Assembly: GCA_905331475.1 (NCBI GenBank)
Contig: CAJNYU010000497.1
Coordinates: forward strand, 379,440-443,439
DNA: 64,000 bases
Source of the DNA: Rotaria socialis
Taxonomy: Eukaryota > Rotifera > Eurotatoria > Philodinida > Philodinidae
Direction: 5' to 3'
Under the pieces are notes generated by a model. The model had not been told where the DNA came from. It made no database searches and saw only the letters and a list, made by a program, of their open reading frames with translations. Positions 37,902-50,870 of this stretch are shown piece after piece (position 1 is the first letter of the stretch; each line of letters opens with the position of its first letter). A program made the translations under genes and the position numbers.

Positions 37902-40900
37902 ATGTTACCAATAAGTCAAACATCACCAGTACCTTTACAGCGATCATTAATTCCAATTAATATTGAAACATTAGCTGGATCATCATTTGAATTACTTGTT
38001 TCACCGTATGAACAGATTCAATATATTAAACGTAAAATTGAAAGACGACAAGGTATACCTGTTTCGCATCAACATCTCGTTTGGAAATCAAATGAACTTG
38101 AAGATGAATCTTGTTTACATGATTATAAAATCGAAGCCGGTACAACAATTAAACTTGTTTTAGCTATGCGTGGCGGTCCTGTTAATACAAAACGTGTACC
38201 AATTGAGGATAGTTTTATACGTGAAATGTCAGAATATATTGAAAATAGCCGAGATGATTGTACAATTAGTAGTGATTTATTACCATCGTCAAATAAAAAT
38301 GTTACTTTTCTTGTTTTACGTGATGGTGATCAATTTAATTTTTTTCAAGTTATTGATAGAGGTGATGGTACTCTCTCACCTTTATCAGGTTCTATAAGGT
38401 ATAACAGAAAGCAATATTTAAAAAAAAAGACGTAATTGTCTTTTTTGTTTTGTTTATCATTAGTAATGCATCGATGTATAATGCACATGAAACAATCACT
38501 GTTGAAGCAGAACCTGAAAATGATGAAAAGCGACAAGCTGATGATCGTAAAACAAAACAAAAAATGGAATTGATTAGATCAAAATTAAAAACACATGATA
38601 GAAAAGTAAAAATTTATAAATAATGTTAGTGATTATTATTAAATTATTATATCTCTTTCTAAGGATATACTACCATTACGTCCTTCGTCAGGAACAAAAC
38701 AAACGAAATCAAATATAATTCATCATCGTCGTCGTAATATAATTGTTGATTCAAATTCAAACATAGGCACTCACGGTGATAATTCATCTGGTACATCATC
38801 TTTAGAACCACAAAAACAAACTTGTTCAGTACCCTATCAGCTATCGCCAACCAATATTTTTAATACATATAATATATTAGCAGCTGCTGCTATTGGACAA
38901 TCTGTTTTTCTCAATGAAGAAGATAGCGAAGATGGAGATGATAGTCCCGATGAAGATGATGATCAACAAACGCCATCTGATCAACAACAAATTCTAACAT
39001 CACTACCAATTACATTAACTAATCAAAAAAATCAACAACTATTAACATCCCGATCATATTCACCATCAGTTTTTAGTAAGAAAAATCATCATCATCATCA
39101 ACATGAAGTAAAATTATCAAAAAAATCTCTTCATGATTCTTATTATCAAAGCCAGAGTACAAGAATAAAAACTGAACAACATAATTCAACGAATATATTA
39201 AATACTTGTACACGCCATTCTAACGATACTATATTTTCAACGAATTATCCATCAAAAACGCTTGGTAAATATTTGTATTGAAAATAAAATTTTATTTTTA
39301 TTTTCGCATTTGTGAAACAATAGCAAACATTTTTCATTTTTATTCTTCTTCTTTATTATGATTTCTTTTAGGACCTGTGAGTCAAGAAACGGCTATAATA
39401 ACAACGTCAACTACTTGTGAGAATGATAAAAGCACTGATGCTGTCTTAATTAATAATATTGATTCTACATTACCAATATTAGACCAACAATTAATACCAA
39501 TTGTTTCAACATCTTCACATTTTCTTTCAGCAACAATGAGTAAACAATTTAGTACCTGCGGAGAATCAAAATCGAACAATATTGATTCTCTATTAGATAA
39601 TCAAGATGAAAAAATTACTTCAGCTAGTGAAATAATTTATCAGCAATCACATACATCGCCTATGCTTGAATTACTTGATGATGATATTATTTCACCAACC
39701 AATGGTTTAACAAGTGCAGCATCAATACACGATGATAAAACTGAACCGTATAGAAAACGAACAGCTGAAATTCAAAGTCGTAATGATACATCATTGAGTA
39801 AACCCATGTGGACTGATGACGATGATCAATTAATTATTGGCGATGAATATACAGTAGGCGAACGTACATCGACAAGTCATTCAATATTATTTCGTCATCG
39901 AAACAGTTCAACAAGTACAACTATTGCTACACCAGTGCCAACATTTCCTAGTGTTGTAAAAAAATCTACATTACCATCATCAACACAACATTTTCTTCAT
40001 TATCATAAACCATTAAATACTAATGATGCAAAACAAACAAAATCATCACCAAGACCACCTTTTCCATCGTCCGTATCAAAATATAAGCGTATGCCATCAA
40101 ATATACCTTTAACAACATCATCACAACAACAAACACATACAGGTACATCGAATACTCCATCGAATGATTTAGTGAGCAGTGAAGGCGGTAGTAACAATAA
40201 TAATAATAATAGTACAGATTCTTACAATGATCATTTAATATTAAATAAACGGATTGAAGTATTAAAAACACCAGGTAAAAAACAGTCAACACAATCGACT
40301 GTTTCATCGCCTTCTTCATCATCGGCAGCTACGATTTTTCCACCAGCATCTTCACTATCGAAAAGACATTTTCAACAACAAGATATCAAGCCTGTAGGTG
40401 TGACATCTAGTATTCCACCTCCGTCAACATCATCGTCATCGTCTCATATTCCATTAGACAATACTAAAGTAACTATTGGTAAGTTAAATCAATTGTTCAG
40501 AAGAAGACAAAAAAAGAAAATCTCTATAAAAACATCATATAATTCTATTTATAGAAACAATTGGATCTAAAACAGTCTCTGCTCTTTTACGACAAAATGC
40601 TACAATTGAACCAGTAGATACATCACGAGGTGTTGGTAAACATCTTGTTTCGCTATTAACAACAGCATCTAAAGAGACAACATCTATAAAAACTGGTTTG
40701 ATTTTTTATATCAGTAGTATTGATATTTATTACTCATTGTTCTTTTCTGTCTAGGTTATAAACAAACATCGCGCGATGCAGTAATTGAAGAACGCTATAA
40801 AGTAATATAATAACGGAAATTAAATAATTAAATATATATATATTGTTTTTATTTTCTTATATTTTTCTAGTTAGATTCAAAATTGAATAGTCTATGGTCA

Positions 40901-41266
40901 AGTACCACAAGTAATAATTTTTCAACAGTGAGCAGTAGTCTTCAATCAAATAAACTACCACCAGTCGTTGTCAATCGCAAATCAACGTCCAAATGTTTTC
41001 TCTGTAAAAAGAAAACTGGATTAGCCACAACGTATCAATGCAAGTAAGAATATAAATTTTATTTAAGTTTGAAATTTCACAAGAATAAAAAATATAAATA
41101 TGTTTTTGTTTTTGTTTTTCTAATTATTAGATGTGGAAGTTCATTTTGTAGTGAACATCGATATCCAGAAGCGCATGCATGTGCATTTGATTATAAAGCT
41201 GAAGGAAAACGTTTGATTGAAAGAAATAATCCATTGGTAACTGCACCAAAATTACCGAAGATATAA
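37902..41266 (+). CDS. ZFAND4: AN1-type zinc finger and ubiquitin-domain protein (ZFAND4-like)
   Basis: Eight exons (37902-38398, 38464-38605, 38664-39264, 39372-40478, 40555-40695, 40756-40802, 40871-41043, 41131-41266) give 947 residues. An N-terminal ubiquitin-like domain (about 17-90) contains INIETLAGSSFELLVSPYEQ, IKRKIERRQGIP and LVWKSNELEDE, and ends in LVLAMRGGP. A second conserved block, NVTFLVLRDGDQFNFF and DRGDGTLSPLSGS, follows. The middle 650 residues are Ser/Thr/Asn-rich and low complexity. The C-terminal AN1 finger is complete: CFLC-x11-CKC-x4-C-x2-H-x5-H-x-C, followed by AFDYKAEGKRLIERNNP. The domain pair is diagnostic of ZFAND4/ANUBL1. A role in ubiquitin handling is inferred from the domains; biochemistry in animals is sparse. 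Confidence 0.9.
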
Positions 41267-42101
41267 ATTGAAAATACAAAACTTAAATATTTTTTTTCCG
41301 CTCTCTATTTTTGTATTTACTGATAAACCAAAAATAAATATATAATTCAATGCTCATTTTTCCGTCTCATGTTTTTTTGTCTTTGTTCTTTTTTTTTGTT
41401 GCATATATGTAGCATGTACAACATCAGCAACTTTTACATTTTCTATTATGAACCATTTAAATGTGCATGTGTGAGTCAGTGTTGTTTTGTTCTGTTTTCA
41501 CTAAAAAATCGAGATTGTTTTTCGTTTTGTTTTTTTTTTGGTATCTATTCAACTCAAACCCACTTGACTCAAATTTTTCTTTTTTGCCTATTTCTTTTTT
41601 TTTCTTTTCTATTTCAATTGCTTTAGCAAGAATTGTGCGCGTGAATGATTTGCGAGAACAGTAGATTTTCATTTCTCCTCGTGCTGACGCGTCTCATTCG
41701 AGGATAACAATCCGTATATTTTTGTATAAATATAACAACATAATGATTCCTCTTTCTTGCATTTGATCTTTTTTCCTGTTTTTTCTATTTAATTTCTTTC
41801 AATTTCATCTGTGCTCTTATCTCTTTTGTACACGATGAATCGTCTGGCTTTTGTTCTTCCGTGTTTGCTAGTGATATTGACCAAACAAAATACTCATTTA
41901 TTCACGCTATATGCACACAAATACATTCTGTATAAATATTTTCATATACGTACATATATATATATATATTTAGGAAAAAAAGAGACAATGGTGATGAAGA
42001 AAAAAAAATTTTTTTTTTTTTTTATCGATTGTACTCATTCATAATATAGAAAGAATTTTGCTTTCTTTTTCTATTTACACTATATAAAATACATATTTTA
42101 G
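41267..42101. other. Intergenic stretch, no gene seen
   Basis: T-rich plus-strand DNA between ZFAND4 and CEP95 with poly-T runs, ending in a splice-acceptor-like ATATTTTAG (to 42101) 14 nt before the CEP95 start codon. Open frames here encode Phe/Leu/Ser-rich strings and look fortuitous. Confidence 0.5.
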
Positions 42102-42115
42102 ATTAAGAAAATAAT

Positions 42116-45094
42116 ATGGTGCAAGAACCATATGTTGAACCACCACCTGAACGAATTGGTATGTGTATATTGTTTATTATATTAGAAAAATATGTTCATT
42201 ATCTAGCGCTGAATTAAAATTGGAAAATTATAGGATAGACTAATTTGTGGTGTAGGGGCAGATCTTAAAGCTAAATTATTATTTATCTGATTTTAAGTCT
42301 TATATATTTAGATATCGTTCGTGGTACAAATTATCTTCTTGAATCTCTTGGTATTGACCATCGTATTCGTTCGATCAGTGAATTCGCCAGTCCAGTACTC
42401 ATTCCAGTTTATGAAAAGATTTGTTCATGTCAATTAAATGGTTAAAATCGATGAATTATATATTCTCAAAATTAAAATATTATTGATTTGATATTCTAGA
42501 TGTTCGTCTACCTGTTCATAATCTTGCTGATGAAATACATAATATTCAATCTGTGATAAATGCCTTATGTTTTGATACAGTTGAATTTGATCTTTCACAT
42601 ATATCAGGCGAACAAGTAGCTAATGGAGATTTATATGCAATGGAAGATTTACTTGAAATATTAACCGATGTTTATCATTGGATAAAAAATGACAGACAAG
42701 AGAATGATGAAATTGGTTTGAAAAATATTTTCTTCCATATGATTTAATCGTATAAATATATTTATGTTTTTATAGCTGCTTATCCAGGTCGAACATACAT
42801 TCCACCACTTAATTCCGATCGATCAAGTGTTCAAGCTTCGTCTCTCGGAGCTCAAATTGCTCAATTAGCTGATCGACGACGTGCATTTGGTCACGATATG
42901 GCTGCTCCAAATAGCCTTGTTTATACAGAAATTAGCCCAATTGTTTCACCGTCCAGTTCACCTTCTCGTCGACATCCTAAAGAGAATGTTGAACATGATA
43001 CTGTTGTTGAAGATTTACAAGAAAAATATCAAGCATTATTACGTCGTTTCGAACAAACAGTACACATTTCATCAGATCCACTTAATCTTTCACGAATATC
43101 AGAAGGTTTTCAATGATGTCAATAGTTTATTTTAAAGCAAACTCCTTTGTTTTTTCTCATCTCTATTAGATGCTCCGTCCACAACAACGCCAGATTTACG
43201 TCTACTACTTGATGATTTAACAAATTATAACAATGGTAAAAAGCAAGACAATTATCATAAAGAAACACGTACAGTTAGTAATAAAAAAGAATATGATGAT
43301 ATTGAGGATGACTTAGCATTAATTCTTAATGATAAAAAATTACAACAGCGAATAAAACCAATCGAATCAATAGAAGATCATGAAACAATAAAGTAAGTTA
43401 TAAATCGGAATTTAGAAAGAAAAAGAAAATCTAATTTAACTTTTCAACAAAATTATTTAAAATTTTTTTTAGATCAAATACGCAAGATTCTATAATATCA
43501 GCAACGACAACAACAATAGGACGTAATCGTTTAAATCATAGTGATGAATTCTATCAAATTCGAAATCAACTTCAAGAACAATATCATGTAAAACACAATC
43601 TAAATCATTTTCTTGAACGACATTTTAACGATGATCTTGATGATTATAAATCAACAAAAACATTACTGCAAAATGACAAAGAACGTCATGCTATGCAACA
43701 TCATGACATAGATACATCAACATTAAGAATTAATGAACATCAATCTCGTGTGCGTCGTTCACATTCAGCTTCATCGAAAATAAGAGAAGGTGCGTTACGA
43801 AAAGGCTTTCTTTGTGCATCAACAAATGCATTAAATGTACGACCTCTTGTACATAAACATGATTTTAATGATCCGGAAACAACAATTGATAATGAAATAA
43901 CAACAAATGTGAAAACAACAAATAAACATCGCTTATTACTTGGCAATGAGAATGACCTAATTCAAGTATTAAATGAACAATTTCCTGGAATTTATGTTTC
44001 AACAGAAATGCAAGCAAAACTTAATGATCAATTCAGTAAACATATTGACAGTGTATTTAAATCAAGAGTTGAACTTCTCAATTCTCAACAAGGAAATTTG
44101 AATGACGTAAGAATAGAAAACGAAAATTTTCGTTGTTTTTTTAAAACTTAAAATTCATTTATCAAAACTCTTTTGAATAATAAATTTGTGTGTAATTTAC
44201 AAAAGAATGAGAGTTCATAAAAATTTCAGAGAACAAAATAGATAGTAAACAACAATTATATGATAGTTTTCAATGACTATGCTGATTTTATTGAAATGTT
44301 GAGTGCATTAAAACACTCTATGATCATCATAAATTATTTCTTCATATATATATATATATATATATATTGATTAAGTTTATTATATTAATCTTTAAATTCA
44401 TAGAAATTTTTATGATTATATCTTCTAGCTTGAAAAAGTCAAGCAGAAACATGATCAAATGACTGAAATTCTACGTAAAGAAATAGGTGCTGTACAACGT
44501 CAGGTAAAATAATATTGATTCACAAAAACTAAACTCGATTTTCATTTTCTCTTTTAGCAAGACATTCAATTAAAACAATCAGCTGAACGTATTCTTAAAT
44601 CAAAAATTCGTGATCAACGTATTCAACAAGCACGTGTACGTCGTTATTTTCAAGAATATTGTCTTGATCAACGAAAACGTTTATTAAAAAAACGCACAAA
44701 TGAAGAATTAATATTAAAACAAGCTTACAAAGATTCGATACGTATTCAACGTGAACGTCTACAAGAAATGAAAAAATACAAACAAGAATACAATGCTTTA
44801 TTTCTCTCACGTTATCGTAATCAATTAGAATCTCTTGAAAATTATTACCGTCAACGTCTTGATATGTTTAAAGAAGTTGAACAAAAAGAATCAGCTCTAC
44901 AACGTACTAATGATCGTGAAGATAAATTAGAATTGAATAAACAACGTTTACAATTACGTAAAAAACTTGAAACAGATATAAAACAGTTACAAGATCAATT
45001 AAATCAAAATGATGATTATATACATTTTCGACAATTAGATTTAGAACGTTTAAAAGAAAATTTAACTCAAGCAAGAATAACAACAAAAGTTTAA
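42116..45094 (+). CDS. CEP95: CEP95-like centrosomal protein
   Basis: Eight exons (42116-42158, 42312-42440, 42500-42715, 42776-43105, 43170-43392, 43473-44106, 44429-44503, 44558-45094) give 728 residues. The N-terminus resembles the CH-like domain of CEP95/CCDC45: a short helix run, YLLESLGIDHRIRSISEF, then HNIQSVINALCFDTVEFDLS, HISGEQVANGDLYAMEDLLE and ILTDVYHWI. A Ser/His-rich middle contains KYQALLRRFEQT. The C-terminal 240 residues are a long Arg/Lys/Gln-rich coiled coil (EILRKEIGAVQRQ ... LENYYRQRLDMFKEVEQ). CEP95 localises to centrosomes and spindle poles in vertebrates; that role is inferred here. It is the first of three same-strand genes with short spacers (to DTYMK 175 nt). Confidence 0.78.
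44345..44369. repeat. (TA)n microsatellite in an intron
   Basis: Twelve or so TA dinucleotides inside the sixth intron of the CEP95-like gene. Confidence 0.9.
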
Positions 45095-45250
45095 TATATT
45101 TGTTTGTGTAGCATTTCTTAGAAAAATGTAGTTTTGCTTTTTTCTCTTTCTTTTTTCTTTTTCATTTGTCTAATTCAATTTTCTAAACAGTATAATTAAT
45201 GAGAATAAAAATAAATAGGTTTTTATTTCAGATTTTATTTTTATTAGTGA

Positions 45251-45262
45251 TTCTATTGTCAG
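45251..45262 (+). promoter_or_regulatory. Putative splice acceptor just upstream of DTYMK
   Basis: Pyrimidine-containing TTCTATTGTCAG ends seven bases before the DTYMK start codon, with no matching donor in the short spacer after the CEP95 stop. It could accept a trans-spliced leader. TTTTATTTCAG (to 45231) is a second candidate. Confidence 0.4.
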
Positions 45263-45269
45263 ATATTTT

Positions 45270-45932
45270 ATGGCTGTAAAACGTGGTGGTTTGATTATTT
45301 TCGAAGGTCTCGATAGAATTGGAAAAACAACACAAAGCAAACTTTTGTATGATCATCTTACTCTTGAATGCGGTCTTCTATGTGAACGTTTATCATTTCC
45401 TGATCGATCAACACAAATTGGTTCTTTAATTGATAGTTATTTACAGCGTAAAATTGATTTTAATGATCATACAATTCATCTTTTATTTTCTGCTAATCGT
45501 TGGGAATCTATTGATTCAATGCGAACAAAACTTCTTCAAGGTTATACATTAATTGTTGATCGTTATGCTTTTTCTGGTGTTGCATTTACACAAGCTAAAG
45601 GTCTCGATATAAAATGGTGTCAATCATGTGATATTGGTTTACTTCAACCTGATCTTGTTCTTTATTTTCATCGTAATAAACAATCAAATTGTTTATCTTA
45701 TACGGGCGATGAACGATATGAAACAAAATCATTTCAAGAAAAAGTTGAATTTTATTTTGAACAATTACGTTCATCATCATCAGAACAATGGAAAGATGTT
45801 AATGTAATAGATAAAGATAATATAGAGATGCGTGATAAAGAATCCATTCAAAATGAAATTCGTTTATATGTAAAAAATTGTCTTGATGGCATTAAAAGCA
45901 ATCATATAGATGAGTTATGGAAAGATAATTAA
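45270..45932 (+). CDS. DTYMK: Thymidylate kinase
   Basis: Intronless frame of 220 residues, the normal length. It phosphorylates dTMP to dTDP with ATP. The P-loop is FEGLDRIGKTTQSKLL (about 11-26), where most eukaryotes have Ala-Gly-Lys-Ser; here Ile-Gly-Lys-Thr. Substrate-site motifs follow: FPDRSTQIGSLIDSYL, HLLFSANRWE, the DRYAFSGVAFTQAKGLD 'DR(Y/H)' segment with the family's Arg, LQPDLVLYF, and ERYETKSFQEKV in the lid. All catalytic landmarks are present, so it should be active in the cytosol or nucleus. It lacks introns, unlike its multi-exon neighbours, and lies 53 bp upstream of GNPAT on the same strand. Confidence 0.95.
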   Translation: MAVKRGGLIIFEGLDRIGKTTQSKLLYDHLTLECGLLCERLSFPDRSTQIGSLIDSYLQRKIDFNDHTIHLLFSANRWESIDSMRTKLLQGYTLIVDRYAFSGVAFTQAKGLDIKWCQSCDIGLLQPDLVLYFHRNKQSNCLSYTGDERYETKSFQEKVEFYFEQLRSSSSEQWKDVNVIDKDNIEMRDKESIQNEIRLYVKNCLDGIKSNHIDELWKDN

Positions 45933-45970
45933 AATAACAGCATCAACAAGAAAAAGAAAAACATGTTCTT

Positions 45971-45983
45971 TTTTATTTTCTAG
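45971..45983 (+). promoter_or_regulatory. Putative trans-splice acceptor between DTYMK and GNPAT
   Basis: TTTTATTTTCTAG ends two bases before the GNPAT ATG, inside a 53-bp spacer that is too short for a usual intergenic region and has no upstream donor of its own. This is the position expected for an acceptor of a spliced leader in an operon. Confidence 0.5.
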
Positions 45984-45985
45984 AT

Positions 45986-48900
45986 ATGTCAACTTTTAAT
46001 CCTATCGAATATGATGATCTCATATATCGTCATCGTCAATCAAGTGATCTTTTGTGGTCATTAAAAAATTGGCATGATCCATTAGTTGATAATAAAGAAC
46101 AATCAATTAAATCTAAAAAATTAATTAATAAAACTACACAGGTATCATCAATAATAACACCAGTACATTATGAAACATTACCAAGAAATTCTGAACAAAT
46201 AAAATCTGATGTTTTAAATAGTTTAGCATTAAAATATACTCTCGAAACATTAGGTAATGATACAAATGCCAATGAACAAGCAAAATCTATTATTCAAGAA
46301 ATGTCGCATCGTTTAAATATACGAACGGCACGTTTTCTTGCATTTATATTTTCGAAAATATTCAATCAAGTTTATGAAAATATTTATATCGATCGAAATG
46401 GTATAGATTGTCTATACAAATTATATTGTTTAACACCAAACAATAAATTACCAAATATTCCAGCGTCACCAATAACAATCTCATCAACATTATTTGCTAT
46501 TTTAAATACATTTTCACGTTCATCATCATCGCCAGATTCAAATCTATTAGCAACACCATTATCATCACCATTAACCACCAAACATTACATAACATCACCA
46601 AGAATTATTTATTTACCAACACATCGAAGTTACATGGATTTTATTATTTTAACATATTTGTGTTTCGAATATAATATTCCATTACCATGTATTGCAGCTG
46701 CACAAGATTTTCTTGGTCTTGGATTATTAGCTAATTTACTTCGACATTGTGGTGCATTTTTTATTCGACGTTCATTTCGCAGTGATTTACTCTATTGGAC
46801 AATATTTGATGAATATGTCAAAACGCATTTAATTCATGGAGATTATCCATTAGAATTTTTCATTGAAGGAGCACGTTCTAGAACATTAAAAACTTTATTA
46901 CCTGTTCGACAAGGAATGTTAAAATCATGTTTAGAATGTTATTTTCGTCGACAAGTCGATAATTTAATATTGATACCTATTTCAATTAATTATGAAAAAG
47001 TTTTAGAAGATAATTTGCATGCTAATGAATTATTAGGAATACCAAAACCGAAAGAATCTAAAAGTGGTTTATTTAAATCAATACAAATATTAAAAAAATC
47101 ATTTGGAACAATGATTGTAAAATTTAGTGATCCAATTTATGTTTATGATGCTTATGAATTATTTAAAAAACAACAAGAAAATAAACTAAATAGTAAGCAA
47201 TCTCGAGTATAAGGACACCAAAGAGTTGCAATAAAAAAAAATTTTTGAGTAAATTACTTTAGTTTCATTATATTAACATATTTTATTTAGATTTATTCTA
47301 TAAAGAAAAGTAAACCTATGACGTTGTAATAGATAAATCTATTTTTTATAATAGAAAAAAATAATCAATTCAATTATTTCTTTGAACATAGCAAGAAAAT
47401 ATGATAGCAATTTGTTTTTAACTAATTTTATTAAAATTTTGTTTTGATTAAAAGGAAATTTTCCTAGAATTTTATTGAATGAAAACATTTTGTTGATTTC
47501 GAAAATTAAATTGTCTTATTGAATGCTTGTTCATATTATCATCAAGTTGTTCTTCATTCATTCAATCATGCTAAGCCTTTAATCTAGGCGTCAGAAGAAA
47601 AAGAAATCTCCAAGCTACATGTCGTTGATTGGAAGCATTTTTTTGACTCGAATGAAATGTGCTGTCGAAACAGGAAGACATCCAATAAATAATATAATGA
47701 AGTCTGTTCATTGTTATTCAGGAGTAGTTAACATTTATTATGACATATTTGAAAATACATCACGTCTTGATTATTTTAGGTCGTTGCGATTCTTTCAATC
47801 GATCGATTCCGCGTGGTGTTCAACCACGTTTCACTTGTCAACCCGATGGATTTAATGAATTGGAACTAAATTTTGTTGATCAACTTTCTTATCGAATCGT
47901 CCATGAACAACAACGTTTAACAGCAATCTATCCAATAACTGTTGTGGCATTTTCTTTTCTTTCTTCGTTCACAGTGATGCCTAGAAGTCGATCAGTATCA
48001 CTTGAACAACTATTTGCAGATAAAGAAACGTTGTTTATCGAACATAATGATATTGTTGAATACTATTCTACTAATTGTCAAATATTTTGGCCATCAAATA
48101 ATGATAAAAACAATTTGAAACAACGACTTTTATCACTTTATTCAGATGTATTTGATATTAGTGGAAATAATCATCTGAAACTAAAAATAACAGGAGACAA
48201 TCTCGTTGATGCTTCACTTCTTATGAAGTTGATTATGTATCGAAATACGTGTTTACATTTATTTGCTAAACCAGCGTATATTCTGTTGGCATGTCAAGTT
48301 AATTCTCAGGTAGATAAAACAGTTAAGACATTGAATTTTCTTTTGATTAATTTACAGTTAACATAACAATCTAATAGGGTTTCTTTCGAATATCTCCTCT
48401 ATAAATATTTTTAATTAAATCACTCAAGAAATTTGAGAAGATTACTAAAAGTCAAGAATTATGCTTGTTTTTAGACCGAAATTAAACTAAAAATAGTACT
48501 TTAGTCAAAATTGAATACAGCTATTGAATGTTTAATATTCGAAACTATGTACAATCCGAATTTGTTTGGAAAAATTAAGTTTTTGAATGTTGTCTCAAAA
48601 TAGTCGCTGTCAGATAATTTCATGAATAGTGGGTTGCACGCATAGTTTTGAGACTTCTTTTATCCTTGAGTTATAAATCTTTGAAAAGGAAACATTTCCT
48701 CGAGGTGAAGTGAATGCTACAAGAAAGATAACCTTGTTATGTTTTACATGAAAATGAAAAATCTTTTAAGACATTCTCCAGAATATATAGAGTTCGTGAT
48801 GCCTGATGCATTTATCTGTTTTTTGTCATCAAGACAAAAACTTTGCTTAATATGTAAGTTTATTTATGAGCACCAATAGAAAACAGAATGGAATCTTGTC

Positions 48901-50418
48901 ATGATCTAGTTTGACATATTCATCACGCGCTCAAAATTGTATATGAATCCGATGACTTTATTCTAAAACAAATGCTGTCATACAAAAAACGCATAGTTAT
49001 AATAGGTGGATAGTGTAAGAAAAATAAATGCAATTGCTGTATTTTTCCCCCATAGTGAAAGTTTCTATTTGAAAGGTCATTTTAAGAAAAAAATACAGAT
49101 TGGCACTATTTAGTGACATGATTAAGTACTACAAATAGCGACTATTTTAACTTTATGGTATCTGTATTCTGTCTCTATTAGGAAAGAAAAGTCACTGGCA
49201 TTTTTCAATGATAGATATAACTCATGTAATATTATTATGACTTGAAATTTCATAGAGTTTGTTTTTGTTTCAAAGCTGAGCTATTTTAAGTGTACTGACT
49301 GACAAGAAATCGGATCTTCTTTTCTCTAATGTTTTACCTATCAAGACATACAAACACGAAAGCTCAAACGATAATGATGAAAAATCCACCGTTGTTGTTT
49401 TCTATCATAAATAAATATTTTTTTCTATCCATCTAATGGTTAACGTTAATCACTTTGTCGAAGCTAAATTAAAGTGTTTCATTAGTTTTCAAGCAACGAA
49501 GTAACTGAGTATTGTTATTTTCTTTTTTTTTTGAACTTAATCAATTGACTTAATTCCTATATATCCGTTATAATAGGCAAACGATTTCTTTCCATCGTAA
49601 ACTAAGGATTAAAAAATTTTCTGACATGTTTCTTAACCCATTAATAGCACACGTTTAATAGAATTCTCTTTCGTGATAGATATGCCCGTTGATTGCTGAT
49701 AGCTAACAGGAAATTTTAGCATTATCTAGAAATGAGAAAAATCATTGTCATGAAAAAAAGCCTATAATAAAGCAGCAATCATATACGATTATCATAAATG
49801 TCGATTCCACATCGAAAACGTTTTTAATGTTTTCTTTCAATAATCATTTGTCTCACTATCGAAACAAAAGAAAGTAATTGATCATTTTTTTTTGTTTCAT
49901 TATATTACTTTTAGGCTTCAATCTCTTATCAACAATTAAAAACTTATTATCATTTTTTTATACATTTATTTGCTTATGAATTTGTTTATGATCAATGTCC
50001 AGTAGATAATATTGACGATCAATATTTTGATAGGTATCTGACTTATTGGATAAATAAAAATTATATTTTTCATATTGATGAATCAACATTTAAAATTAAT
50101 TCAAATTTTCTTCAGCAAATTTCATTAATAACTAGTCCTTTTGAACAATACGCTCGTGCCTATTTATTAATTTATGAACAAGGAAATAATTTAACAGAAA
50201 CAAGTTTATCAGTATTAACAAAAGTCTATCAAAAAAATTTATTAACTAAACTTGATTCACAGAATATAATCAATATATTAGCATCATCATCCAACGTGAT
50301 AAGTAATGCTCTAAGAACACTAAACTCAAGTAATGCATCGAAGACATTATCTGAAATTCGTCATATATTGACAAAAATATTCCAACCAGTATCAATTCAT
50401 CTCCGTGCTAAGTTATAG
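45986..50418 (+). CDS. GNPAT: Dihydroxyacetone-phosphate acyltransferase
   Basis: Three exons (45986-47192, 47780-48309, 49915-50418) give 746 residues. It acylates DHAP in the first step of ether-lipid/plasmalogen synthesis, in peroxisomes. Acyltransferase motifs are all visible: I, THRSYMDFI (catalytic His and Asp, about residue 213); II, GAFFIRRSF; III, FFIEGARSR; IV, LILIPISINYE. The C-terminal exon ends in A-K-L, a type-1 peroxisomal targeting signal that is also the terminus of vertebrate GNPAT. The frame runs a short way past the exon-1 donor (TA|GTAAGC) to a stop at 47212; splicing to 47780 restores the conserved continuation (SIPRGVQPRF). Introns of 587 and 1,605 nt are unusually long for this region. 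An insert rich in Ser/Pro separates the N-terminal helices from motif I. Confidence 0.95.
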
Positions 50419-50870
50419 ATCATTGTTGTCTTTTTTTATTGATGACATTTTTTAAGATCTGGGTTTTTAACTCGAAAATTTTGTTACTGTTGTGTTCTAA
50501 GTTAATTTTTTTTTACTGTTTGTCAAACCAAAAAGAAAACGAATATAATACTTCCATGACTTTTTGTTTTTTACTTTGTTTCTTGCGAGAATCTAGCCAT
50601 ATGAAATTAGTGTTCGCCCTTTATTATTTTGACAAAACCTTATGTTTTTTGTATCGTATTCAAATTGTCCTTTAAGAACGACCAAGATTGGTTGAATAGG
50701 AAGCAAGCTCATTTGCAGTCTAGAGAGATGAGTCATAGCTGATCTGTCAGTCAGTTATTTATTTACTTGCAGTTCGTATGAGTCACATAGTCGACGTGGA
50801 TAAAAACAGATGATCATCTATATAAATACGTGATTGTACTATAGATATTAATTGTGCAAGCAACTACAAA

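Noticed and set aside
39382-40322. Minus-strand frames opposite ZFAND4 exon 4
   Set aside because: Antisense shadows of a low-complexity coding exon whose plus-strand frame is phase-consistent with its neighbours.
41369-42044. Phe/Leu-rich plus-strand frames between ZFAND4 and CEP95
   Set aside because: Poly-T translation products; not consistent across frames and lacking motifs.
47619-47855. 78-codon frame in GNPAT intron 1
   Set aside because: Overlaps the acceptor and the true exon in another frame; no conserved content.
48597-49148. Inverted 12-mer pair AAAATAGTCGCT in the GNPAT intron
   Set aside because: A 12-bp inverted pair about 550 bp apart is expected by chance once or more in a window this size; no flanking target duplication or longer match.
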